A stretch of DNA of 64,000 nucleotides, taken from assembly GCA_018136815.1 (NCBI GenBank), contig CM030935.1, positions 6,015,071 to 6,079,070 of the forward strand, given 5' to 3'. Shown one piece after another: positions 10,066 through 20,166 of the stretch; the stretch's first letter is position 1; every line of letters starts with the position of its first letter. The stretch is from Isochrysis galbana. Taxonomy: Eukaryota; Haptophyta; Isochrysidales; Isochrysidaceae. The translations under genes and the position numbers were made by a program. Under the pieces are notes generated by a model. That model worked only from the letters and a program-made list of their open reading frames with translations. It was not told where the DNA came from and made no database searches.

Positions 10066-11260
10066 GGTTTGCCATTGCGTGCTGGCGACCAGGAACAATG
10101 CACGTCGGCACGAGCGGGGGAAGGCTAGGCGAAAGGTAGAGCCCCGTAGCTTTGGTGTGTCCCGTTCCATGTTGCCATGGATGGACGTATTGGGTGGCTT
10201 CTAGACCTCCGAGTAGCGACTTAGCGTAGTGGTGCATTTTCGGGTTCTCCACCGCTAGAAACGGAGCCCTGGCGTTCAAGCGACGGCGAAATTGCGCGAC
10301 GGCCGAAATCGTGAGAATTGGGCTGCCATGGCCTGCATGAGCTCGATGTAGCGCAGCTCGACGGGGTTGAGTCCCGGTGAGGCCGAAGAGGTTTGCGGCG
10401 GGGCCGTAGCAGACGGTGGAGAAGGAGAGAGATGAAGAAGGGAGTCGGGCAGTCGGGCAGCAGGCCCGGGGCCTCTCCACAACGAGACGGCTGACTTGGG
10501 GCGACCGAGGCGACCGAGAGGCGTTCGAGCGAGGCATGGTAGCGCTCGTAGGCGGCCTCCGAGTCCGATGGCAGGGGTGGCGGTGCCTCGAGGCATGCGC
10601 GAGAAGAGGGGAGGAATCCTTCCAGAGGATTATCCTCACCCTGGAAAGACTCGGGCTTGGACCTGCCCTCCATGGGCTCCGGCGGCGATGGCGGAGATGA
10701 TGGTGGGGGGACCGCAGAGAGATCAGGAGGCGAGGGAAGGGAGGGCATCATCTCCCCCTGTGAAGGTGGTGGTGGATGACCGTCCGGAGAGGAAGAAGGA
10801 GGCAGGGCAGGCAAGGTGCCCGACTCTGCAGAGGTGGGAGTGACCGCCATTGAGACGTCCAGCGCGGGACGCACCGGGAAGGATTCTACACCTGACGAAT
10901 TGGAGTGGCCCATAGGGCCTGAGGGCAATGAGGAAGGAGGCACGCCGGCGGCAGGCGCGGCGGAGGAGACGGCTTCAGAGGTGCTGACGGGCTGGGCTGA
11001 AGCCCGTCAGCAGAGGAAGGCGGGCAGGCGGGCTTGAGCGAGGGCGAGGACGGCGGCGAGAGCGACATCGAGCGAGTAGCGAGAGGCGAGGGTGAGTGTG
11101 AGGAGGGCTGTGATGGCAGGGGCTGGCGAGGCGAGGCGAGATTGTAGGGTCTTAGTGTTACGAGAGCGAGAGCGACGAGAGCGAGAGCGACGACGGATGA
11201 CGACTGACGACAGGACGACGGACAGAGACACCCAGGAAACCACCCCGACTCTCGCCCCAC
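10066..11260 (-). other. Pro/Ser-rich gag-like open frame region with a repeated segment
   Basis: A minus-strand frame (10943-10221, 240 aa from GTG) is Pro/Ser-rich; an overlapping frame at 10276-10596 ends in a short helical stretch (ELRYIELMQAMAAQF). The segment at 10883-11045 recurs at 24655-24815, where the same frame begins with ATG. This is compatible with the remains of a retroelement gag, but no zinc knuckle or other defining motif is visible. Confidence 0.35.
10883..11045 (-). repeat. Dispersed repeat R8, copy 1
   Basis: Same orientation and over 85% identity by eye to 24655-24815, sharing TGGCCCATAGGGCCTGAGGG and CCCGTCAGCAGAGGAAGGCG. Confidence 0.8.
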
Positions 11261-12359
11261 GACTTTCTCACATAACTCGACTGAAATCAAACCCAAACAC
11301 TCCGATCAGACAACGATGGACGACGACCAAAGGGCGATCTGTCGGCGATCTTGTCTGGAACGGGAATCGCACCATAACGGAAACGAGAGGCAATCTTGCT
11401 ACGCAGGATTCCAAGAGACCTACCGAATAAGACGAGAGAAGTGCGATGTGCCTAAGGGGGAGATATGAAGAGGTCGTAAATTAAACCTGATTGCCCCCAG
11501 AAGCAGTTAAAGAAACGCAGGGGAAGATAGCGAATTAAACCTATTTGCGAGGCGCCTAGGAGGAAGAAGGGTGGGGAAACTTCCTTCTCTTTCGAGAGAA
11601 AGAGAGAGGGCGCTCCACAACCCACGATCCCATGCATCCAAGCGAAGCTTTTGACCGAGAACGAGAGAAAGCAAAGAATTATACCGATAAATGCCGAACG
11701 ACGAAGAGAAAAGAGCGAAGCCTAACGAGTGTCGATTCGCGAATGCGACAGCTAGCTAGCTACGTTCTACGTTCCCGCTGCGCCGCAGCAGCCGCACACC
11801 CTTGCTGCTTGCTGCTAGTAGCTAGCAGTCGCGCGGTCGCGCACTCGACCCCTAAGGGCTTGGGGGTACCAAATGAAGGCACAAACGACCTGAGGGGGGG
11901 CGAGGACGAACGAGGGACGAGGGGGGTGGTAAAACGTAAAACCTAAGACCCACCATTTTCCTCGGCAATTTTTGTGGAGGCAGGTGAGCTCCCCAGGAGT
12001 TTTTTCTTGAGCTTCGGAGAACGGTCCAAAAATGCAGCCCCCCCACATATAAGTGGTCAGTAGTAGAAATGTAGAAATCAGTTTGACCACCCACATGCTC
12101 CAAGATTTTTTTTCACGACTCTCGCAACGACTGGCAGCTGAAGTATTAAAATATTACAATTACAATTAAAATCTTCCTGGGGGAGGGGGTAGCAGCAAGC
12201 GTTGGGCGGAGAGAGAGGGGGGGAGCAGAAGAAGAAACGGGCGGCGTGAAGGGAGAAGAGCGGACGGAGCGTGTTGCTCGGCGGCGTTTCATACGTTAGA
12301 ACGCACTTAGATTTATATGACACTGTGTGGTCGACGTGGGAGAGGGAGAGGGGTGGAGT
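11261..12359. other. Intergenic with repeat fragments
   Basis: There is no supported gene. AATTAAACCT words at 11480-11550 resemble the gypsy leader at 60.4 kb. The end motif TCGCGAATGCGACA lies at 11737-11750 and is shared with the foldback element. A GGGTACCAAATGAAGG block at about 11865 is shared with the 27-28 kb element family. Confidence 0.45.
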
Positions 12360-12736
<377 letters not shown>

Positions 12737-12883
12737 GCTGCTGGGTTCTGATCGGAGGATCCCCGAAGAGCCCCTGCTCGCCGACGCCAAGGCCCCCCCT
12801 TCCCCCCAAGCACCCTCCACCCGCGCCCAGGACGCGCAGAGGCCGACGTCGCGACCCCCCTTCTCCACTCCGACCGCACCGCC

Positions 12884-13838
12884 ATGTCCACCTTCGGCCA
12901 CCAGCCCACCCAGAGGGAGAAGTTTGCTCTGAGCCGAGAGGAGCGGCACACTCAGTGGCCCGGTGTGAGCACCCTCTCGCGTACAGGCAACTCTAAGGGG
13001 GTGTACAAGCGGAATGGGGAGTGCATTGCGGTGCCCTTCAGCACGCAGACCAAATCGTACGCCGCCCTCGAGCGGGGAGGCAGCTCGGGCAAGATGACCA
13101 GGTGAGACTGAGATGGATGCGGCGGCACCAGGCGCTCTCTGCGCGCCAGACAGACATCCAGAGCACGCCGCTCGCGCCACGGCGGGGGTTCGAGCTGCGG
13201 CGCCACAGGGGAGTGCGTGGGTCCTCCTGCGGCCTGGCCCCGCCACCCGCCTCTCGCCCCATCACTACCAGCGTCTGGCTGCCTCTGCTCGCCCCTAACA
13301 CGCTTGTGCTCATGCCCCATGCACAGCACATACAAGGAGTCGTTCGTGGACCCGACAAAGACGCAGGAGCGGCTGACACCGTACCATTGGAATGCGCCGC
13401 GCTCTCGCCTCGACTACGTCAAGAGCGACGCCATCCCTTACCGCCGCTTCTGTAAGCCGCGCAACACGATGAGCTACGAGTGAGTGCATCCCTCACAGTC
13501 GCACTGCTCCTTCGTGCCCACCACGTGCGCCGCGAGGGCGTTTTGACCGAGCACCCACCCCTCGATTCCCGTCTGCCCCTTTTCGCAGCCCCAAAATGTC
13601 CCAGGCGCCAGGCTATGAACAGTTCCGCACGACCAACATGAACTACTACTCGTACCCGAAGGAGTTTATCGAGTGGCACCCGGGCATAGTGGTGCGCATG
13701 CCCCCTGAGCGCACCCAACTGCGCCCTCGCTGTGTTCGCCCCGTTCTATGGCTCGTGCGCCTGCTGACGCGCCGCCTTGCCCATGCTGCGCAGTCGTCCG
13801 CCAGCAAATTGCAGCATAAGAAGCAGCAGAACTCTTGA
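12884..13838 (+). CDS. Conserved-looking small protein, possibly axonemal
   Basis: Exons are 12884-13101, 13327-13479 and 13589-13838, joined by GT-AG introns with matching phases (AG/C gives Ser, GA/C gives Asp). The start context is GCCATGTCC. The protein is 206 aa, or 172 aa if a 102-bp in-phase GTGCGC...CGCAG segment (13692-13793) is also removed. It is rich in Tyr, Arg, Trp and Pro: [43 protein letters not shown]. Short aromatic/basic proteins of this style are common among microtubule inner and other axonemal proteins, and the organism has LC8, but I recognise no named family. There is no signal peptide or membrane segment. The gene structure is well supported; the role is a guess. Confidence 0.65.
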
Positions 13839-15890
13839 GCTCGTCGCCGCTCGCTGGGCGGGACGATGGCATATCCATATGCGAGGGGAGGGGTGGCTGA
13901 AGGAGGACGAGAGAAGGAACAGATGGCGATGGCTAAGGAGCGCGTGGTGCAACGCAGGGCAGTCCGAGAGCTAGATGTGGTTGAGATGGCAGTGGCCTGC
14001 TGACTCCCCACCCTTACCAATGTTGGTATTTGTAGCATTTGTGCTGGGTCTCGCCACGTCGCCTCGCTTCCTTTCATGTGTATGTGTGGGTCGTCGCGTT
14101 GCTGTCTATACTTTGCACCTGTGGTTAGTCAAATGTTGGTACCGGCTCCCTAGTCCGATTCTGTAGCGTGGCTAGCGCGCGTTTGGTGTGGTGTTCATTG
14201 TTCGCTACATGCCCATGTACCATGTAAGCCTCGGAACTAACTTTATAGTTGGTTGCGATGGAGCGCGCCGCCGAGCCCCTCCTCTCTTTCGGGTCCCCCG
14301 CCGAGGGCGGCCCCCCTGCCCCCACGGACCAGTCGCTAGCGAAGCGACCGCGTCCACCCTCGGAAATAAAATAAAATAATTAATGTTATATCCTAGCCAA
14401 AGCCAACCCCACTAGCCACTAGCTGATCGGACACAACTTTTCCGTCCCGGAATCTCGCCATGCCTGACGAGTCAGGTGTCCGAGTGCTACCGAGGGGAGG
14501 GGGCACTGCCCCCTCCCCTCGATATTTGTCCTCCCCCCTGTGGTTGGAGGGCTTCTGTGAGGTGTGAGCTGTGGCTATGTGGCTATGTCATGCTATGTGT
14601 GTGTTGAGGTGAGACTGTAGCAAGTTGTTCCGTACGGAGGGGATGTGGGGCGCGGCGTCGCGACGCGTGACGTGGGGCAACGTGAGGAGCGGCGTCGCAG
14701 GCCGGTGGACTGGCCTCAGGGGGTCGCTCCTCGGAGCGAGACGGCATGGAGGGCAAGGGGTCAGACGGGGACACGGAGCGCGCACAGACCAGAGACTGAG
14801 CAAAAGACAAAGACATGGGGAGAAGACGTGGGAACGGGAGGACACACAAGGAAACGAGGGCGGAAACAAACAAACGTAACCGAGGCGGGAGGTGGGAGGG
14901 GGAAATGAACGGGGGAGGAGAACGCGGAAGGGGGGAAGGGGGGGGGCGGCGGTCTCCGAGGGGAACGTGAGGGACAGGGGGGGAAAGGAAACAAGGAAGG
15001 GGCCGCGCGCGGAGACATGAAGGGAAAGGAAGGGATGCGGGATCCGCGGGAATGAACACCGGAACACCGGGGGGTATCGAGAGGGAGAGGGAAGCCGACG
15101 GAGCGGGGCGGGTCGGCGAAAGGAGGACAACCTAAAGATAGAACGGGCATCGAGAAGAGAGAGGGAGCCGGCGGAGCAGGACGGGTCGGCGAAGGTGGGC
15201 CCGCGACCTAAAATTAGGACGAGGCGGGCATGTTGTTCCCCCCCCTACCCGCAACATCCCCAGTGCACGCACCGACCCCGCGCACCCCAGCACGTCCTCT
15301 CCTCGAGTCCACGCTGGGGGAAAACCCCTTTCGGGTAAAAACAACGCAGGGGGGGTGGGGGGCACTCGTGAAAGGGAGCCCAGAAGCGCTAATAATCACT
15401 CCTCGCCGAAGCGAGTGGCCGCGGCGAGCCGCGGCCCTTCCCTCCTGGTTCGGGTGCCCCCGTCTTCTCTTACCTAAATAGGGCGAGAAGCGAGAAGACA
15501 TGTTAACGCCGGAGGGGACGCAATGAGAAAAAAGAAGGAGAAGACGCGAAACTCGCGGACACTCGGCACGTGAGGGCACGCAACAAACGTGGGGATGTTG
15601 TATTCCTGCCCATCTGAAGGCTGTAGGCATGAATATTCGTGTAAGGTGCGCGCTCACAATTACAATTGAACAGTTCCCCGTGTTGCCACTGACGCACAAG
15701 ACACACAGATTCGGATTCCCCATGGTCTCAAGTCCAGGTTTGCAGATTTTGGTCTCGAAATTTGCGATTCGAATTTTGTTTTTGCTGTTACTTTAATTGT
15801 TGGCTCGTTTAAGGTAATAAACCGGCATGACTTCGACTTCTCGTTCTGCAGTCGCTCTGCGAGACTCTCTCTCTCTCTCTCTCCGTCCTC
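13839..15890. other. Intergenic, partly G-rich; contains a perfect 31-bp palindrome
   Basis: No gene is seen. At 14491-14521 a perfect inverted repeat (15-bp arms, centre C14506) reads CGAGGGGAGGGGGCA and its complement. About 14900-15360 is G/GA-rich with short, unsupported frames. The 3' end of the preceding gene probably lies within the first few hundred bases. Confidence 0.5.
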
Positions 15891-16508
15891 AACTAAGTTT
15901 ATACTTGGTTCGCCCATGGGGGGGCACGAGCCCCCCCCTCTCTCCACTCCTCCCCTGCCGTGGGGGAGGAACCACCCATCCTCCTGGCATGCCTGATGGC
16001 TTGCCAGGAGGCCACTGCCCTGCTGACCCACTCTCTCCCCGACAGGCTCGCCTGATTCGCGCGTCCTGGCCCCTCGTGGCCAGCCCATCGCTCCAACCCC
16101 CCCTCCCCCCCTGTTCGACAGGCAGACAGGTGCAGAGTGGGGGCCCCTGAGGCCCGGGAGCGCCAGCGAGGGAGAGGCAGGGGAGACCAGGGCCCAGCCC
16201 CAGCCTCCTCTGCCCCCTGAACTGGCCTCCAGGAGCCTCCAGGAGTCGCCAGAGGCAGCTGCAGGCCTGTCGCAGGCGCGCCATCGCGCGTGCCTGCAGG
16301 AGAGGGGAGAGAGAGCGCGGAGAAGGGGGTGGGCGGAGCGAGGGCTCCGCTCACCGGAAAATATGTAAGTCCCGCACCTGTTTACAGGAGAAGTCGGGAC
16401 TGAGGACGCCGCCAGCCCGGTAGGCATAGGAGGAAGAGGGGAACGGATCACCGGGGGGGGGCGCGGGCCACCGACCATATCTAAGCCCTTTTCCCCTATC
16501 CCCCTAGT
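15891..16508 (+). repeat. Dispersed element R1, copy 1
   Basis: A 618-bp unit nearly identical to 51379-52006 in the same orientation. It opens with AACTAAGTTTATACTTGG, a near palindrome, then a G7-loop-C7 hairpin (GGGGGGGCACGAGCCCCCCC), and closes with CCCTATCCCCCTAGT. Long open frames on both strands follow its GC bias and differ between copies, so I call it non-coding. No target duplication found. Confidence 0.85.
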
Positions 16509-16751
16509 AGTGCACGGGGGGAGTCGCCTGATGGCGGGGGGGAAAGGGCCGGGAGAGAGGGGGTGTAGAAAGTTTTGCTGCGTGAGTAGAAAGTAGAGGG
16601 TCCACGGCCGCGTGTGCGGTGAGACTATTAAGAAGTTAATTAATCTCTCTCTCTCCGTCCGCCTCTCCTCGGCCGACGGCAGGAAGATTCGTCCAAAACA
16701 TTCTCCGGTCCCAAAATATCTCGTGGGGGTCTCTCCGCGCTCCGCGAGCGA

Positions 16752-16885
16752 CCGTTAGTGTTAGCGTGCCTTGTGTGGCATTCCCCCCTAGGTATCTTTT
16801 AATCATCTTGTCATGGCGTAGCGCGATGGCGGCGCGGCGCGCCGCTCTCACACCGCCGCCGGGGCTCGCGCTGCGGACTCCCGGC
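16752..16885 (+). repeat. Dispersed repeat, copy 2 (related to 6966-7105)
   Basis: Shares ordered blocks with 6966-7105 and directly precedes a truncated gypsy pol fragment, so it may be the flank of that insertion or part of the element. Confidence 0.55.
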
Positions 16886-16889
16886 GATA

Positions 16890-18022
16890 GTGAAGAACCC
16901 GTACTTGCACCTCCTCGAGACGACCGTCCTTTCCTCGTTAAGACCGACGGTGCTAGCAAGCTCGGCATCGCCGGCATCCTCGCACAGAAGGACGACGAAG
17001 GGAGAGAGCGCGTCGTTGCATACTACGGTCGTAGTTTGAGTTCGGCTGAGCGCCATTGGACAGTCACTGAAATCGAACTTCTAGCAGCGCTAGAATCGAT
17101 CCGAAATTGGAGGCCTTATCTCTGGGGTCGCCACTTCACCCTCGTCGTAGACCATTCAGCTTTGCGCTGGCTTCACACGATGAAGGATCAAGTCACCGGT
17201 GCTCCAGCCTCGCGCCTCATGCGATGGGTCCTAAAGCTAGCCGAATATCGATTCGACGTCGTGCACAAACCTGGAGTCACTCATTGGGACGCCGACGGCT
17301 TATCCCGCTTAGTTGCTCTCGAGCCCGATCACGATCCTCTCCATCTCGAGGAGAGTGACGCCCATTCTTTCGATTCTTCTGAAATTCCCGACATAGTTGC
17401 CGCCGCGATTACTTCATCCACCCTCACCGCTCGCCGCCAACAAGCAAACGATAGGCTCGCTCGTCAAGCATCGGAATCTTCGGAGTCGATTACCTCCTCG
17501 TATCTCGATGTGGGCGTGCCTCATGCCGACGAATTGCGTCAAGCGCTCTCTACCGACGAGTTCGCTAGCTCGATCCTTTCTGAACTCGAGTCGACCCTTC
17601 CGAAAGCTCACGGTTCGATCACCGCCGATCTAGTCTCTGACTCTGGCTCGTCGTCGAAAAAGAGATCCCGATTCCTCCTTCGCGATGGCCTACTTTACTA
17701 CCGTTCGTCAGAGGCGGAAGAGGCTCCTCTTCGTTTATATATTCCGGAGTCCCTTCGTGACACATACCTCCGCGCCTACCATGACCACCTTGGTCACCCA
17801 GGTGCGACAAGGATGTCTACCCTACTCCGTTCTCGAGTGTTCTGGCCGGGCTTGTCCGCCTCTGTATCGGAATACGTTCGAGAGTGCCATGAGTGCACTC
17901 TTGGCAAACCGCTACCGCGACCGCTCGCCCATCCTTCCGGTCTTTCCATCGGATCCTATCCTTTCGACGTCGTCTATTGCGATATTCTTTCGATCCTCTG
18001 TCGCATGTCTGCGCGTTGCTGA
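16890..18022 (+). pseudogene. Ty3/gypsy pol fragment: RNase H and integrase zinc-binding domain
   Basis: The open frame begins inside pol at PPRDDRPFLVKTDGASKL, the start of the retroviral-type RNase H fold, and continues through EIELLAAL, VVDHSALRWL and HWDADGLSRL. It then carries the integrase HHCC zinc finger (HDHLGHPGATRM...CHECTLGK) and breaks off in the integrase core just after SYPFDVVYCDI. The N-terminal match to the intact element at 61058-64000 is close. Protease, RT and the integrase DDE region are missing, so it cannot move on its own. A hAT-type element lies about 150 bp downstream. Confidence 0.9.
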
Positions 18023-18175
18023 GTTGCCCTGGTGCCGACGCCTGGCCGTCCGTCCAGGTGTGGTTAGTTTTCGCCCCGTTTGGGTTAGTTTGTGTGGCTC
18101 TGTGTCTTCGAGCTTTTTGTAGCAACTTCGTCGAGTCCCACCGTGTTCCCAAGCGAGTCCCCCCCGAGTTCCCGA

Positions 18176-19043
18176 CAGTGATGGGACGTCAGGCTGATAT
18201 CAGGTCCTGATACCATGATAACAGGTCCTCTGGAGCTGACGACCTGATAGCAGGTATCAGGTAGGGGGCAAAAACAAAACTCATACCGACGGACAAAAAC
18301 AAAACTCCGTACGCACGCACGAGAGGACGCAGCAGGCGCGCGGAGAGTCCCGGTCACGGTTCGCTCCCTCTCTCCTTCCTCCCGCTCCTCCCTCCCTTGC
18401 CTCTCTCCCTCCCTTGCCCGTCCCCTCCCTCCCTCCTTCACATCCCTCACCCCCTCGCCGCCCGCGCCTGCCTCGCCTTTCTCGCATCCCTCGTCCCACT
18501 CCCAACTCGTCTCACTGTCTTCCTAGCCGCCTGCTCACTCCCTCGCTCCCTCGCTTACTCCCTCGCTGCCTTGATCACTCCCTCGCGTGCTCGCTCGCTC
18601 CTTCCCTCTCTCCTTCCCTCACCTGCCTCTCCTCCCTCCCCTCTCTTGCCCGCTCCTAGACCGCTCCCTCCCTCCCTCCCCGAGTCAAATGGCGATGCCG
18701 CCTGGCGATGCCGCACGGCGCCCTGGCCACGGCCACAGTCTGGGGAACGGTGGAGGCGGACGGACTCGAGGGCAATGCTTTCGAGTGGTCTGCCGTCGGG
18801 GAGATCCGGCCGCGCGAAAGTCGTGCGCGGTAATTGAGGCCATTTCTATGTACGTATACTAGTACTCGTAAGTCGGCTGATGTGCGGTTAGATTTTGATT
18901 GTTGTCATAAGTTAGAAGTGTTACATACTGACAATAACGTACGTACTAAGATTATACTACCTTATATCAGGCTGATATCAGGTCTGATATCAGGTATCAG
19001 GTTGGCGAAACCTGATGACCTGATACCTGACGTCCCATCACTG
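18176..19043. mobile_element. Non-autonomous hAT-type DNA transposon with perfect 8-bp target duplication
   Basis: Terminal inverted repeats CAGTGATGGGACGTCAGG (18176-18193) and its exact complement (19026-19043) are flanked by identical 8-bp sequences GTTCCCGA at 18168-18175 and 19044-19051. CAG-type ends with 8-bp duplications are the hallmark of the hAT superfamily. Several CTGATATCAGGT / TATCAGGT words lie just inside both ends, as hAT transposase-binding repeats do. The 868-bp body is C/T-rich and has no transposase-like frame, so an autonomous relative must supply the enzyme. Confidence 0.9.
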
Positions 19044-19051
19044 GTTCCCGA

Positions 19052-19940
19052 GTCTATACCCCGAGTCAACGAGTCAATACAAGTCAAGCACGCGCCTGAG
19101 CCACCCCCAGTCGCCTGCCACCACCTCCCACAAGCCTCCTTCCACACTTCCGCGCCCTCCGTGCGTCGTACGTCGTGCGTCGATCACCATGCCCGTAGTC
19201 ACCCCCGAGGAAAGCTCCATGAGCTCCCATCAAGAACCGCATTCCGCGCTAGCTGCCGGCGCGCCCTCGCAGGCAATCTCCAAGAGTGAGATGAGCCTTG
19301 CTCTGACAGGGGAAAGGGAGGAGGTGGAGGGAGGGGATGTAAGGGCGGTGTCGTAGCAGTCACAGGGAATCTAGACCTCGTAGGCGAGTAGCCCAGAATC
19401 TTCAGATGTTTTTTTACAACAAAACACGCTCGTCCCAACACGGGGCATCTCGCCCCTCCCGCCGGCGCAGGTGCGGGGCACCTTCTCTACTTTCTACTGT
19501 TCTCCTTAGCCCCTCCGCCCGCCGAGTGGCGACGGGGATCGCGCGCTCTCAGACGACCACCCGTTACCCCCCCCCCAGCGGTATTCCATGCACTTCTTCA
19601 CTGTAAACTTGCGCTTTCATCACATATCCCTATCCCCTTCTCTCGTCGCCTTCTACGTAGGCGTCCCTCTCTTCTCGGGGCGCCACACACGCGTGCTTCA
19701 CCCAAACTACTCCGTTTATCTATAGTACGAGTCGGGCTTTCCGACGATTTTGTCGTCAGCTGCGCCGCACGCACACGCCACACAATCGCATTGTTTTCTT
19801 TCCCTCCTCCTCCTTCTTCTATCTCTCTTTCTCCTCACCCAACTCAGAAAAGAGCAGTCGAGCTCCTCTCTACTCCGAGAACCGAGCAACCACATCAAAC
19901 AACCTAATATAAAACACACTTCTAATAAACGGCACGAATC

Positions 19941-19982
<42 letters not shown>

Positions 19983-20166
19983 GTGCCCAGAGAAGAGGGC
20001 GCGCCGGTGCGTGGCCACCCAGCTTGAGGGAGTAGTTTATGTGAGAAAAAAGTGTATATAGCAAAAGAAACGGGGTCAAGGCTGAACCCCTCGCCTCTCA
20101 CCGCCTCTCGCCGCGCACGCTCTCTCTCTCGTCCTCCCCCCCCCCCCTCCCCTCCCCCCTTGCTCC
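19052..20166. other. Intergenic; CT microsatellite at 19943-19981
   Basis: No supported gene. The (TC)n run of about 20 units and CT-rich sequence up to 20160 precede the start of the next gene and could belong to its promoter, its 5' UTR or an undetected upstream intron. Confidence 0.5.

Noticed and set aside
15660-16478. 272-aa minus-strand frame in element R1
   Set aside because: The corresponding frame in the second copy (51393-51941) is disrupted in several places and shows no selection or motif.
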